A DNA stretch of 64,000 nucleotides, from positions 62,001 to 126,000 of the forward strand of contig PKYK01000023.1 of the NCBI GenBank assembly GCA_003133665.1, written 5' to 3'. The DNA comes from Acidimicrobiaceae bacterium (GTDB lineage Bacteria; Actinomycetota; Acidimicrobiia; Acidimicrobiales; RAAP-2). Below, one piece after another: positions 52,858 through 62,448 of this stretch. Every line of letters starts with the position of its first letter. Positions within the stretch are counted from its first letter, which is position 1. The translations under genes were made by a program, and so were the position numbers. The notes beneath the pieces were generated by a model. That model made no database searches. It was not told where the DNA came from and was given only the letters and a program-made list of their open reading frames with translations.

Positions 52858-53754
52858 CTACTGGTGACTTTTCTGGGCTACTTCGTCGTAGCCCATGGCC
52901 CCGAGTGCAGCGATCACGCTTTCGCGGTCATCTGGTGTTTTGACGATAGCACCGAGCGTTCGGATGATGTCGCTGCGCACCAGCGAGGAGGCCCCGAGAA
53001 CCGTGAGCGCGGAGACCCAGTCGATCGTCTCGGACAGGCCCGGTGGTTTGTCGAGGTCCAACGTTCGCACGCGGCCGACGAAATCAGTTGCGGAGGTCAG
53101 TAGGACCTCATTGGATTCGGGAACCGTCCGACGCAGGATCTCGGCGGCCCGCACCGGCCCCGGGAACTCGATCCAGTGGTAGAGGCAGCGCCTCCGAAGC
53201 GCGTCGTGCAGCTCACGACTCCGGTTCGACGTCAGGATCACGACCGGGGACCGCTCGGCGCGAAACGTTCCGAGCTCTGGAACCGTGACGGACGCTTCGC
53301 CGAGGAACTCGAAGAGCAGTGCCTCGAATTCATCATCGGCCCGGTCGATCTCGTCGATCAACAGGACCGGGACCACCGGTCCCTGGTGCCGAATGCTCGC
53401 GAGGATCGGGCGCTCCTGCAAGAACTCTTCGGTGAACAGGTCAGCGTCGTCAACCGAGGTGTTGCGCGACTCCGCCAGGCGGATGGCGAGGAGTTGACGT
53501 TGGTAGTTCCACTCGTAGAGAGCCTCGGACGCCGTAAGGCCGCCGTAGCACTGCAAGCGCAGAAACGGCGCTCCCAGCATCTCTGCGATGGCCTTGGCCG
53601 CGGTCGTCTTGCCAACTCCTGGCTCCCCCTCCAACAAGAGAGGCTGGCCGAGCGTCAGCGAGAGAAACAGCGCCGTGGACAACCCTTCGTCAGCCAAGTA
53701 GTCGATGGCGTCAAGCCTGGCCATCAGCTCTGACGGGCTCTGGACAGCACTCAC
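52858..53754 (-). CDS. coxD: CoxD-like MoxR AAA+ ATPase
   Basis: ATPase of 298 aa. Walker A LLEGEPGVGKTTAAKAI, Walker B VLLIDEIDRADDEF, sensor 1 PVVILTSNRSRELHDAL and the MoxR arginine-finger region LRRRCLYHWIEFP. GTG 53754 overlaps the previous stop by 4 bp (GTGA), favoured over a longer frame. CoxD partners CoxE in assembling the copper-sulfide part of the active site. Confidence 0.93.
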   Translation of the reverse strand: MSAVQSPSELMARLDAIDYLADEGLSTALFLSLTLGQPLLLEGEPGVGKTTAAKAIAEMLGAPFLRLQCYGGLTASEALYEWNYQRQLLAIRLAESRNTSVDDADLFTEEFLQERPILASIRHQGPVVPVLLIDEIDRADDEFEALLFEFLGEASVTVPELGTFRAERSPVVILTSNRSRELHDALRRRCLYHWIEFPGPVRAAEILRRTVPESNEVLLTSATDFVGRVRTLDLDKPPGLSETIDWVSALTVLGASSLVRSDIIRTLGAIVKTPDDRESVIAALGAMGYDEVAQKSHQ

Positions 53755-54347
53755 GAGGGGAGCCTTGCTCCGCGTTGGGCCAGCAGCTGCTCGTAGTCGT
53801 CCCACGTGTCGACGTCGAGAGGAACCGGACCCACCTGGTGAACCTCGGTCACGTCGTAGCGTCCCGACTCCAGGACCTTCCAGACGGCCTTGTCGCCGTG
53901 CAAGGTCTCCAACTCACCAAAGAGCTCGCGGGAGAACCAGAAGGGGTGACCGCGTCCATTCTCGTAGAGGCAGACCCCGAGACGAGATCCCTCGACGCCT
54001 TCGAGAAACGACGTCACAATCGCCGGCGTCACGTCGGGTTGATCGCCCAGCATCAGAACGATGCCGTCAGAGCGCGGATCGACCGCGCCCAGTGCAGCGC
54101 TTATTGACGATGAGCATCCGGTCGTATAGTCACGGTTCTCGACGACTTCGAATCCACTGAGATCAATCGTGTCGCGGATCTCTTGGGATGCGCCGCCCAG
54201 GGTGACGATGATCTGGTCGAAGCCGCAACCCTTGGCTACGTTCAAGGTCGTGCCAAGAATCGTTATCTCTTGATAGGCCAGCAACTGCTTGGGCTGGCCC
54301 AAGCGCCGAGAAGCGCCCGCTGCCAGGACTAGACCGGTGGTGTACAT
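53751..54347 (-). CDS. MocA-like molybdenum-cofactor nucleotidyltransferase
   Basis: Nucleotidyltransferase of 198 aa. GLVLAAGASRRLGQPKQLL is the CTP/GTP-binding signature, and MLGDQPDVTPAIVTSF and GRGHPFWFSRELFGEL are further MocA/MobA-like marks. MocA makes the cytosine dinucleotide form of the cofactor used by CO dehydrogenase, fitting its place inside the cox operon. ATG 54347 is preferred over an upstream TTG. Confidence 0.9.
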   Translation of the reverse strand: MYTTGLVLAAGASRRLGQPKQLLAYQEITILGTTLNVAKGCGFDQIIVTLGGASQEIRDTIDLSGFEVVENRDYTTGCSSSISAALGAVDPRSDGIVLMLGDQPDVTPAIVTSFLEGVEGSRLGVCLYENGRGHPFWFSRELFGELETLHGDKAVWKVLESGRYDVTEVHQVGPVPLDVDTWDDYEQLLAQRGARLPS

Positions 54348-54368
54348 CGAAGCATTCCCCAACTCGGC

Positions 54369-55241
54369 TTATCGGTCTCGACAGCCAGTGCAGCAATACC
54401 AGTAGTCAACTCCGTCGACAACCTTGTGCGGCGTCTCGGGCCTCACGATGACAGTCATGCCACAGACGGGATCGATGGCTTCGCGCACCACGGTCGGCAC
54501 GGCTGATCGATCGGCACCGAGGCCGCCGCTTCGATATGCCTCAACGACACTGCCCATGATCGACAGCGCGATTTCCTCGGGTGTCTTGGCACCAATCTCC
54601 ACGCCCACGGGTGTATGCACCCGCGCCCGTTCCTCTCCATGAAGGTCCATGGCGTCGAGCACGGCGCCGCCGCGCTTCGCGCTGGCGACCAGTCCAATGA
54701 ACGTCACGCCCGCATCGAGAGCGGCCCGAATCGCCTCCGGTTCGTCATGCCCGTGGGTCGCCAGAATCACCGCGGACGCGTCCGCAAGGTCCGCCTCGCC
54801 CAACGAAGACGCTGCGGCGCTGCGATAGTGGACCGCCTCGGTGATACGCGCAAGCGCCGCCGCGATGGGCGTGGAGCCGACGACCAGAACCAGCGGCATC
54901 GGAACGTGTGGTTCAAGGAATATCTCCAATGCGCCCCCCGACAGACATGGGTTGACCGCGACTTGCGCCCCCGGGACATTCGGGAACTCAGCGTCACTCT
55001 CGGGCAGCACCCGCAGCAACAACGACTCGCCGCTCTCCAACGCATTCAGAGCCGCGCGACGAACCGACTCCTCGGCGCACTGGCCACCAACGAAGCCTTC
55101 GATGGAGCCATCGCCCAGGATGATGGCGTCGTCGCCCGGTCGCGACGAAGTTGGCGACTGGGCACGGACCACCGTGGCGTGCACATAGGGAATCCTTGCG
55201 TCTTGAAGCTCAGTCTCCCGAGTCGAGAGGCGTGAAGTCAT
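54369..55241 (-). CDS. XdhC/CoxF-like maturation protein with C-terminal YHS domain
   Basis: Protein of 290 aa. XdhC N-terminal domain (DGSIEGFVGGQCAEESVRRA), Rossmann-like XdhC C-terminal domain (LVLVVGSTPIAAALARI, ATHGHDEPEAI, GVEIGAKTPEEIALSIM), then a YHS metal-binding tail (IDPVCGMTVIVRPETPHKV, YWYCCTGCRDR). XdhC proteins hold and sulfurate the Mo cofactor before insertion. The YHS domain suggests copper or other metal handling, relevant to the Mo-Cu active site. Confidence 0.88.
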   Translation of the reverse strand: MTSRLSTRETELQDARIPYVHATVVRAQSPTSSRPGDDAIILGDGSIEGFVGGQCAEESVRRAALNALESGESLLLRVLPESDAEFPNVPGAQVAVNPCLSGGALEIFLEPHVPMPLVLVVGSTPIAAALARITEAVHYRSAAASSLGEADLADASAVILATHGHDEPEAIRAALDAGVTFIGLVASAKRGGAVLDAMDLHGEERARVHTPVGVEIGAKTPEEIALSIMGSVVEAYRSGGLGADRSAVPTVVREAIDPVCGMTVIVRPETPHKVVDGVDYWYCCTGCRDR

Positions 55242-55302
55242 AGGCCCATTCTAATCTCGACTCTTCGCGAGTCGTCCCAGGACTTTTCGTTGATGACCGA
55301 GG

Positions 55303-57693
55303 TCAGATGGAAGGAACGTGACGCCCCTGCATCGTCTCCCATACTCGTGACGGCGTCAGCGGCATGTCGGCGTGGCGGATACCAAAGGGTTTGAGAGCGT
55401 CCACCACGGCGTTGACGATCGCCGGCGGCGACCCCACCGTGGCCGACTCACCGATTCCCTTGGCCCCGATGGGGTGATGCGGCGACGGGGTCACCGTGTG
55501 ACCGGTCTCCCAGTCAGGAACCTCCAAGGCCGTCGGGATCAGGTAGTCCATCAGCGACGCCCCGAGACAGTTGCCGTCCTCATCGAAGGCGATCATCTCC
55601 ATCAGCGCCATCCCCACGCCGTCAGTAAGGCCGCCGTGGACCTGGCCCTCGATGATCATCTCGTTGATACGAGTCCCGCAGTCGTCAACCGCGATGAAGC
55701 GACGGACCTTCACTTGCGCGGTGCCGGGGTCGATGTCGACGACGCAGATGTAGGCGCCAAACGGGTACGTCAGGTTCGACGGGTTGTAGCAGATCTGCGC
55801 CTCAAGTCCGCCCTCGATGCCCTCAGGCAGGTCCCCCGCTCCGTACGACTTGAAGGCGATCTCCTGGATCGTCACGGACTTCGACGGATCGCCCTTGACG
55901 TGGAACGAGCCCTTCTCCCACTCGAGGTCCGCGACCGACACTTCGAGCATGCCCGAGGCGATGATCTGCGCCTTGTCGCGCACCTTGCGGGCAACGAGCG
56001 CCGCGGCGGCGCCCGAAACCGGAGTAGATCGACTTCCGTAGGTGCCCAGACCAAACGGCGTGTTATCGGTGTCACCCTCGAGGACCTGAATGTCCGACGG
56101 CGGAATGCCGATCTCTTCGGCGACAATCTGGGCAAACGTGGTCTCATGACCTTGGCCCTGGGACTTGACCGACAGACGGAGCACGGCTTTGCCGGTCGGG
56201 TGGATCCGAAGCTCGCAGCCGTCGGCCATGCCGAGCCCGAGGATGTCCATGTCCTTCCTCGGACCGGCGCCCACGGCTTCGGTGAAGAACGAGATGCCAA
56301 TGCCCATCAGTTCACCACGGGCGCGCTTCTCCTCCTGCTCCTTGCGAAGCTCGTCGTAGCCAGCGAGTTCCATGGCCAGACGCATTCCACGCTCGTACTC
56401 CCCCGAGTCGTAGACCCATCCGGTCTTGGTCGTGTAGGGGAACTGCTCGGGCTTGATGAAGTTCTTCAATCGCAACTCTGCGGGGTCCATCTTGAGGTCG
56501 TACGCCAGACAGTCGACCATCCGCTCAATCAGGTACACCGCCTCGGTGATCCGGAACGAGCACGCGTAGGCCACGCCACCCGGTGCCTTGTTGGTGTAGA
56601 CGGCGGTCATTGAACAGTAGGCCGCCTCAAGGTCGTAGCTTCCGGTGAACACGCCGAAGAAGCCCGCCGGATACTTCACCGGAGCCGCAGTCCCGTTGAA
56701 GGCACCGTGGTCCGCGAGCACGTGGGTACGGACAGCCAGGATCTTTCCATCCTTCGTGGCCGCGATTTCGCCCTTCATGATGTAGTCACGCGCGAAACCC
56801 GTGCTGGACAGATTCTCCGAGCGGTCTTCCATCCACTTGACCGGCTTGCCGGTGACGAGAGCGGCGACGATGGCGCAGACGTACCCCGGGTAGATGGGTA
56901 CCTTGTTGCCGAATCCGCCACCGATGTCTGGAGAAATAACTCGAATCTTGTGCTCCGGCAGACCAGACACCAGCGCGTAGACCGTGCGGTGCGCGTGCGG
57001 GGCCTGCGTCGTCGACCACAAGGTGAGCTGACCTTCGACGGCGTCGAAGAGCGCCACTGCGCCGCAGGTCTCCATCGGAGCCGGGTGCACCCGTGGGTAG
57101 ACGATCTCTTCGCTGACCACCACATCGGCCCGGTCAAAGACCGCTTGGGTCGCCGCGGCGTCACCGGTCTCCCAGTCGAAGCAGTGGTTGTTGGTCTTGC
57201 CCTTGAGGTCGTCACGAATCACCGCGGCGTCGGGATCGAGGGCCTTGCGCACGTCGACCACCGGGGGCAGGATCTCGTAGTCGACATTGATCAGCTCAAT
57301 GGCGTCGCGAGCGATGTACCGGCTCTTGGCGATGGCAAAGGCCACCTCTTGACCCTGGAATCGCACCTTGTCCGTAGCGAGCACGGCTTGGACGTCGTTC
57401 GACAGCGTTGGCATCCACGCCAGGCCCTTTTCGGCCAGATCGGCGCCGGTGACGATCGCCACGACTCCCTCCAGCGCGGCCGCGGCCGTCGTGTCGATGC
57501 TCTTGATGCGGGCGTGGGCCACGGGCGAACGAAGGATCGCCAGGTGCAGCATGCCCGGAAGGTTGAGGTCGTCGACGTAGTTCCCCTGCCCTCGAATGAG
57601 GCGAGGGTCTTCCTTTCGAAGCATTCGGCCGTAGCCGACCGGCTTCTCGTTGTTGTCTGCGAATTCCGTCAGGCGAGTTTCGACGGTGGTCAT
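55303..57693 (-). CDS. coxL: Aerobic CO dehydrogenase large subunit, form I
   Basis: Molybdenum catalytic subunit of 796 aa oxidising CO to CO2. The form I active-site loop AYXCSFR appears as AYACSFR at residues 375-381, with C378 the copper/sulfido ligand position. Mo-cofactor contacts include SPDIGGGFGNKVPIYPG, and the catalytic Glu is E749 in GAKGIGESATVG. ATG 57693 has GGGAG upstream and overlaps the coxS stop (ATGA). The intact motif distinguishes it from form II and from other xanthine-dehydrogenase relatives. Confidence 0.96.
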   Translation of the reverse strand: MTTVETRLTEFADNNEKPVGYGRMLRKEDPRLIRGQGNYVDDLNLPGMLHLAILRSPVAHARIKSIDTTAAAALEGVVAIVTGADLAEKGLAWMPTLSNDVQAVLATDKVRFQGQEVAFAIAKSRYIARDAIELINVDYEILPPVVDVRKALDPDAAVIRDDLKGKTNNHCFDWETGDAAATQAVFDRADVVVSEEIVYPRVHPAPMETCGAVALFDAVEGQLTLWSTTQAPHAHRTVYALVSGLPEHKIRVISPDIGGGFGNKVPIYPGYVCAIVAALVTGKPVKWMEDRSENLSSTGFARDYIMKGEIAATKDGKILAVRTHVLADHGAFNGTAAPVKYPAGFFGVFTGSYDLEAAYCSMTAVYTNKAPGGVAYACSFRITEAVYLIERMVDCLAYDLKMDPAELRLKNFIKPEQFPYTTKTGWVYDSGEYERGMRLAMELAGYDELRKEQEEKRARGELMGIGISFFTEAVGAGPRKDMDILGLGMADGCELRIHPTGKAVLRLSVKSQGQGHETTFAQIVAEEIGIPPSDIQVLEGDTDNTPFGLGTYGSRSTPVSGAAAALVARKVRDKAQIIASGMLEVSVADLEWEKGSFHVKGDPSKSVTIQEIAFKSYGAGDLPEGIEGGLEAQICYNPSNLTYPFGAYICVVDIDPGTAQVKVRRFIAVDDCGTRINEMIIEGQVHGGLTDGVGMALMEMIAFDEDGNCLGASLMDYLIPTALEVPDWETGHTVTPSPHHPIGAKGIGESATVGSPPAIVNAVVDALKPFGIRHADMPLTPSRVWETMQGRHVPSI

Positions 57694-58175
57694 GAGTTGC
57701 TCCCTTGCTTTGCGCTTGCTTCGTGGACTGCAGCCCAGCGAATTGAACGGACAATTGTTGCGTAACCGGTGCATCGGCAGATCTGCCCGGAGATCGCTTC
57801 GCGAATCTCCTCTTCACTCGGGTCGGGGTTGCGGTCCAACAGCGCACGCGCCGTCATCATCATGCCCGGCGTGCAGAAACCGCACTGGAGACCGTGGCAC
57901 TCCATGAAGCCCTGCTGAACCGGATCGAGTTGACCATTCTGCTCAAGGCCCTCGACGGTACGAATCTCGTGTCCGTCAGCCATTGCGGCCAGCACCGTGC
58001 ATGACTTGACGGGCTCGCCGTCCATCCACACGACACATGTCCCGCAGTTGCTGGTGTCACAGCCCCAGTGGGTACCACGCAGCAACAGCTGGTCGCGCAG
58101 GAAGTGCACCAAGAGTGTGCGGTCTTCGATCTCCTCGTTGACCTGATTCCCGTTGACGTTGATCGATACCTGCAT
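57690..58175 (-). CDS. coxS: CO dehydrogenase small [2Fe-2S] subunit
   Basis: Electron-transfer subunit of 161 aa with two [2Fe-2S] clusters. N-terminal plant-ferredoxin-type ligands: GCDTSNCGTCVVWMDGEPVK; C-terminal domain: CGFCTPGMMM and GQICRCTGYATI. ATG 58175 follows AGGGGG by 7 nt and lies 1 bp after the coxM stop. Confidence 0.96.
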   Translation of the reverse strand: MQVSINVNGNQVNEEIEDRTLLVHFLRDQLLLRGTHWGCDTSNCGTCVVWMDGEPVKSCTVLAAMADGHEIRTVEGLEQNGQLDPVQQGFMECHGLQCGFCTPGMMMTARALLDRNPDPSEEEIREAISGQICRCTGYATIVRSIRWAAVHEASAKQGSNS

Positions 58176-58176
58176 G

Positions 58177-59055
58177 TCAGGCCCCCTGTCCATTGATTCG
58201 TTCTACCGACTTGCGCAGCGCCCTGCGCGTGAGTTCGTCCGCCAAGTGGCGCTTGTACGCAACCGTGCCGCGCAAGTCCACGGCCGGGCTGCAGGCCTGA
58301 GCGGCGAGTGCGCCCGCTTGCGCAAAGAGCTCCTCGGAAGGAGTCTGGCCGCGAAGCGCTTCCGAGATCGCGGGAATGCCGGTGGTGTTGGGACCCACGG
58401 CCGCGAGACCGACCCGGGCATCAGTGATGACGCCGCCGGACATCCACACCGCTGCGCCGCTCGACGCCACTGCCCAGTCACCGGCGCGGCGCTCGACCTT
58501 GAAGTACGCGCTCGATCCGCCGGGACGTACCGGAATGCGAATCTCAACGAGGATCTCCGCGTCGCCAACCGCCGTCTCGTAGGGTCCGCGGTGGAAATCC
58601 TCCATCGACACCACCCGCTCGCCGTCACGCCCTCGGATCACGCAACTGGCGTCCAGTGTCGTGCACACCGCGGAAAGGTCCTCCGACGGGTCGGCCTGGC
58701 ACAGTGAGCCCCCCAACGTGCCCCGGTTGCGGACTATGGGGTCAGCGATGACGTGCTCGGCATCTCGAAAGATCGGGAACGCCGTTGCCAGAAGGTCTGA
58801 TTCGAGCAGTTCGCGGTGGCGAGTCATGGCCCCGATGCGGATCTCGCTACCTTCTTGGCGAACGTAGCCCAACTCATCGTGGAGGCCGTTGATGTCGATC
58901 AACGTGTCGAAGTTGGCCAGGCGAAGCTTCATCATCGGCAGAAGACTGTGTCCCCCAGCAACGATGCGTGCGCTATCACCGCCTTCATTCAGCAGCTCAA
59001 TCGCATGATCAACCGTTGTCGCTCGCGCGTACTGAAATGGTGCCGGTACTTGCAT
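58177..59055 (-). CDS. coxM: CO dehydrogenase medium FAD subunit
   Basis: Flavoprotein subunit of 292 aa. FAD-binding motifs IVAGGHSLLPMMKLRLA and RNRGTLGGSLCQADPSEDL are clear. C-terminal CO_deh_flav_C domain follows (GGSSAYFKVERRAGDWAVAS). ATG 59055 sits behind AAGGGGG. First gene of the reverse-strand cox operon, order M-S-L as in other form I clusters. Confidence 0.95.
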   Translation of the reverse strand: MQVPAPFQYARATTVDHAIELLNEGGDSARIVAGGHSLLPMMKLRLANFDTLIDINGLHDELGYVRQEGSEIRIGAMTRHRELLESDLLATAFPIFRDAEHVIADPIVRNRGTLGGSLCQADPSEDLSAVCTTLDASCVIRGRDGERVVSMEDFHRGPYETAVGDAEILVEIRIPVRPGGSSAYFKVERRAGDWAVASSGAAVWMSGGVITDARVGLAAVGPNTTGIPAISEALRGQTPSEELFAQAGALAAQACSPAVDLRGTVAYKRHLADELTRRALRKSVERINGQGA

Positions 59056-59522
59056 GACATCCCCCTTATCGAATCATGTGGATATTAGGCCCACACATCA
59101 ATCACTTCTCAAGCCGAACTGAACTACTTCACTGCCCACCACTGTTCCGACAACCCCTGGCCCCCAACGGTATTAGAAAAGATGTTGCGCCCGGAACCAA
59201 ACTGATTCGGCCGTGACGTCGGAGTATATGCGTACCTGAGGACCTCTTTCTATCAGATGAAACCCGATCTCACCGAATGGATCGGTGGCTGCCCTCGGGG
59301 TGGTCGCGGCGGCCTCACCTTCAAGGCGTGTGGAGCCCCACCGTTGGTTCGACCTACCGTCACCCCTCGTGCCCGCCCTGATCACGATCTCCGTATTGCC
59401 CTGGGGCGCTCGGGGATTCCCGTGGTGGTGAGTGAATTTATACTGACCGTCACTAGTCTTGAATTCCCACCGACTTGACAAACCATCCAGAAGATCGACG
59501 GCAGAGGCGAGGGTCCAGGCAG
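59056..59522. promoter_or_regulatory. Divergent promoter region between cox and molybdenum-cofactor operons
   Basis: This 467-bp gap must carry promoters for coxM (reverse) and the xdhC/moa operon (forward). No confident -35/-10 or regulator site was found by eye. Two overlapping open frames here lack family features and are not called. Confidence 0.5.
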
Positions 59523-59834
59523 ATGAAAGATCTCATCGAAGACATCGAGCGTTGGCAGGCCGCCGGCCAGCGGGTGGCCCTGGCCCGCGTGGTCGCGGTC
59601 GTCGGCTCGGGGCCCAGGGACCCCGGCGCGGCCATGGCGATCAACGAGGCGAGTGAGGTCGTCGGCTCGGTCTCTGGCGGATGCGTCGAAGGCGCGGTGG
59701 TCACCGAGGCGCTCGGCGTCATCGAGTCGGGCGAGCCGCGCCTCTGCACCTTTGGCTACTCGGACGACGAAGCCTTCGCGGTTGGCTTGACCTGTGGCGG
59801 GACCATTCGGATCTTCATCGAGCCGCTCAACTGA
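59523..59834 (+). CDS. XdhC/CoxI N-terminal-domain protein
   Basis: Stand-alone XdhC N-terminal domain of 103 aa: RWQAAGQRVALARVVAVVG, GSVSGGCVEGAVVTEALG and FGYSDDEAFAVGLTCGGTI with the conserved Cys residues thought to bind the cofactor. ATG 59523 is preferred as it begins the domain. Its stop overlaps the next gene's ATG by 1 bp; together the two genes make a split XdhC. Confidence 0.9.
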   Translation: MKDLIEDIERWQAAGQRVALARVVAVVGSGPRDPGAAMAINEASEVVGSVSGGCVEGAVVTEALGVIESGEPRLCTFGYSDDEAFAVGLTCGGTIRIFIEPLN

Positions 59835-60661
59835 TGGACCGGCTCTTCACCACGCTGGCCCAGTGCATCAGCGATGAAGATCCCGTTGCCCTCGCCACGG
59901 TGATCGAACGGGCCGACGCCGTCGAGGGACAGAATCCGTCACTCCCGGAGCTGGGCGCGACACTGCTCGTCAGCCACGCCCACGGCGTTCAGGGATCACT
60001 CGGCCACGACAAGCTCGACGCCGTTGTCGCCGGCGACGTCAGTGCGGTGCTCTCGAGCGGCCGTAGCGTGGCTCGCCACTACGGCTCCGCGGGCGAATCT
60101 CGCCTCAACGACGTCACGGTGTTCATTGACGTCTTCGCACCGCCGCCGCGCATGATCATCTTCGGTGCCGTCGATTTCTCCGCGGCCCTCGTCCGGGTGG
60201 CGAAAATCCTCGGCTACCACGTCACGGTCTGTGACGCGCGCGAGGTCTTCGCCACCAAGCGACGCTTCCCCGAAGCAGACGAGGTGGTCGTGGCGTGGCC
60301 GAACGCCTATCTGGAGACGGTGGCCGACCGCCTCGGCGCGCTCGATGCAGTATGCGTTCTCACCCACGATCACAAATTCGACATTCCCGCCATCGTCGCG
60401 GCGCTCTCCACCAAGGTCGGATACCTTGGCGCCATGGGATCGCGCAAGACTCACGCGGAGCGTGTAAAACGGCTGATTGAGGCCGGTGCCGATCCATCTC
60501 GACTCAGCGAGATCATGGCGCCGATCGGCCTGGCCATCGGCGCTCGCACTCCCGAAGAGACGGCAGTGGCGATCTGCGCCGAGATCATCGCCCGTCGCGC
60601 CCACGCGGAGGTTCGCTCGCTGCGCGACGACACCGGACCAATCCATCGGGTGGCCTCGTGA
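59834..60661 (+). CDS. XdhC C-terminal (Rossmann) domain protein
   Basis: Protein of 275 aa. The N-terminal third is an XdhC-associated domain (HAHGVQGSLGHDKLDAVVAG). The Rossmann half shows MIIFGAVDFSAALVRVAKIL, VLTHDHKFDIPAIVAAL, GYLGAMGSRKTHAERVKRL and GLAIGARTPEETAVAI. It complements the preceding N-terminal-domain protein. Stop and the next GTG overlap (GTGA). Confidence 0.9.
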   Translation: MDRLFTTLAQCISDEDPVALATVIERADAVEGQNPSLPELGATLLVSHAHGVQGSLGHDKLDAVVAGDVSAVLSSGRSVARHYGSAGESRLNDVTVFIDVFAPPPRMIIFGAVDFSAALVRVAKILGYHVTVCDAREVFATKRRFPEADEVVVAWPNAYLETVADRLGALDAVCVLTHDHKFDIPAIVAALSTKVGYLGAMGSRKTHAERVKRLIEAGADPSRLSEIMAPIGLAIGARTPEETAVAICAEIIARRAHAEVRSLRDDTGPIHRVAS

Positions 60662-61170
60662 CGCTCCTGCCGCTCTCTCCGCCCCAGGTCGGTGACTGGA
60701 TCGGCGTCTCCGACCAGGCGCTGCCGGTTGACGAAGCGTGGAGGTGGGCGAGCCTTCCCCACTGCGGCGGCATCGTGACGTTCTGCGGCCTGGTGCGCGA
60801 CCACTCCGAAGATCGACCCGGGGTGACGTCCCTCGAGTACGAGGCCTACATCGAGCACGTCGTGCCGCGCCTCGCTGAAGTCGCCGATCAGGCACACGCA
60901 CGCTGGGGTGGGATCGGCCGACTCGTGCTGCTGCACCGTGTCGGCACGCTCAACGTTGGCGATGTTGCGGTGGTCGTCGCCGCGTCGACGCCCCATCGCT
61001 CCGAGTCGTTCGACGCAGCGAGGTTCTGCATCGACACGCTCAAGCACACCGTGCCCATCTGGAAGCACGAGACGTGGGAAGGAGGCTCCGACTGGAGTAC
61101 GTGCGCTCACGACGCGTCGCCCTTTGACGGCAGCATCCCCCCGCCGCCGCGACCCGTGCGATCCACCTAG
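60658..61170 (+). CDS. moaE: Molybdopterin synthase catalytic subunit
   Basis: Large subunit (170 aa) that transfers sulfur from MoaD thiocarboxylate to precursor Z. Marks: GGIVTFCGLVRDHSEDR, LEYEAYIEHVVPRLAEVAD, HRVGTLNVGDVAVVVAAS, HRSESFDAARFCIDTLK and VPIWKHETW. GTG 60658 overlaps the previous stop by 4 bp. Confidence 0.94.
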   Translation: MTLLPLSPPQVGDWIGVSDQALPVDEAWRWASLPHCGGIVTFCGLVRDHSEDRPGVTSLEYEAYIEHVVPRLAEVADQAHARWGGIGRLVLLHRVGTLNVGDVAVVVAASTPHRSESFDAARFCIDTLKHTVPIWKHETWEGGSDWSTCAHDASPFDGSIPPPPRPVRST

Positions 61171-61179
61171 GCAGTCGTG

Positions 61180-62448
61180 ATGATTCAATTGGCCCAAGCG
61201 CAGAGCATCGTGCTCGCGCAAGTCGCGCCGCTGCCCGTTGTCGAGACGCCGATCGATCTGGCGCTCGGCTGCGTCCTCGGCCAAACGGTCCGCGCCGTCA
61301 ACGACGTCCCGTCATTTCGGAACTCCTCGATGGACGGCTACGCGCTGCGAGCGGGCGACACGAAGGGCTCGCCCGTGACCCTGCGAGTCGTTGGATCCGT
61401 CAGCGCCGGACACCTCTTTGAGGGCACCCTTGGACCAGGCGACGCCGTACGAATCATGACGGGCGCACCGATCCCCGACGGCGCGGATGCGGTCTCGATG
61501 GTCGAGCTCTGCGAGGCGAATCACGACGACGGCACCGTGGTCGTCACGACCGAGGTCGCTCCGGGGAACTTCGTTCGCCAGCCCGGCTACGACGTATTGG
61601 CCGGCGACGTTCTCGCCGAGTCCGGCACCCCCCTTCGACCGGCCCACCTCGGCGTCCTCGGGGCCCAGGGGATCAGGATGGTTCCGGTGCACCGCCGACC
61701 GCGCCTCGGCGTGCTCTCGACGGGCGATGAGCTCTTCGTCGATGACGGGCCCCTCCCCCCGGGCAAGATCCGAGACGCCAATCGCCACTCGTTGCTCGGA
61801 CTCATCGGCGAGGAGGGCTGGGAGCCGGTCGACCTCGGTGTCGTCGGCGATGACCGGGAGGCGCTCCTCGACGCGTTTGCTCGAGCCGGCCAGTCGTGCG
61901 ACGCCCTCATCACCAGCGGCGGGGTCAGCGTCGGCGACTTCGACATCGTGCGCATCGTGCTCGACGACGTCAGTGGTAGTTCGATGCGCTGGATGCAGAT
62001 CGCCATTCGCCCGGCGAAACCATTCGCCTTCGGGACACTGGCCGAGACGAACCTTCCAGTCTTCGGACTCCCCGGGAATCCGGTGTCGGCCATGGTGAGC
62101 TTCGAGCTACTCGTGCGTCCGGCCATTCGGCGCATGGCGGGGCACACCAATCTGTCTCGGGCCGTGGTGAGCGCAACGTCCACGGTCGACCTGGCGAGGG
62201 TTCCCGACGGCAAGGTCCACTTCGTTCGGGGCCACGTGTCGCTCGACGGCGAGGGCCGCTACGTCGCCCGTCCCCTCGAGGACCAGGAGTCCCACCAGCT
62301 CAGCGCCATGTCCAACGCCAACGCCCTCCTGATCCTGCCCGATGGTGAGGGCGTAGGCCGGGGCGGCTCAGTCCGAGCACTACTGTTCTACCCAGCCGAT
62401 GTCACCGGGCTGAGTGATGACCTATCAGCCGGAGGGGCGGATCTATGA
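61180..62448 (+). CDS. moeA: Molybdopterin molybdotransferase
   Basis: MoeA of about 422 aa inserting molybdate into adenylated molybdopterin. Marks: VPSFRNSSMDGYALRAGD, IMTGAPIPDGADAVSMVE, VLSTGDELFVDDGPLPPGKI, SCDALITSGGVSVGDFDIV and FGLPGNPVSAMVSFELLV. ATG 61180 (or the adjacent GTG 61177). The stop overlaps moaA by 4 bp. Confidence 0.95.
   Translation: MIQLAQAQSIVLAQVAPLPVVETPIDLALGCVLGQTVRAVNDVPSFRNSSMDGYALRAGDTKGSPVTLRVVGSVSAGHLFEGTLGPGDAVRIMTGAPIPDGADAVSMVELCEANHDDGTVVVTTEVAPGNFVRQPGYDVLAGDVLAESGTPLRPAHLGVLGAQGIRMVPVHRRPRLGVLSTGDELFVDDGPLPPGKIRDANRHSLLGLIGEEGWEPVDLGVVGDDREALLDAFARAGQSCDALITSGGVSVGDFDIVRIVLDDVSGSSMRWMQIAIRPAKPFAFGTLAETNLPVFGLPGNPVSAMVSFELLVRPAIRRMAGHTNLSRAVVSATSTVDLARVPDGKVHFVRGHVSLDGEGRYVARPLEDQESHQLSAMSNANALLILPDGEGVGRGGSVRALLFYPADVTGLSDDLSAGGADL

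Noticed and set aside
59173-59481. Reverse frame of 102 codons between coxM and the xdhC operon
   Set aside because: Overlaps an equally open forward frame, has a TTG-type start without ribosome site and shows no recognisable domain.
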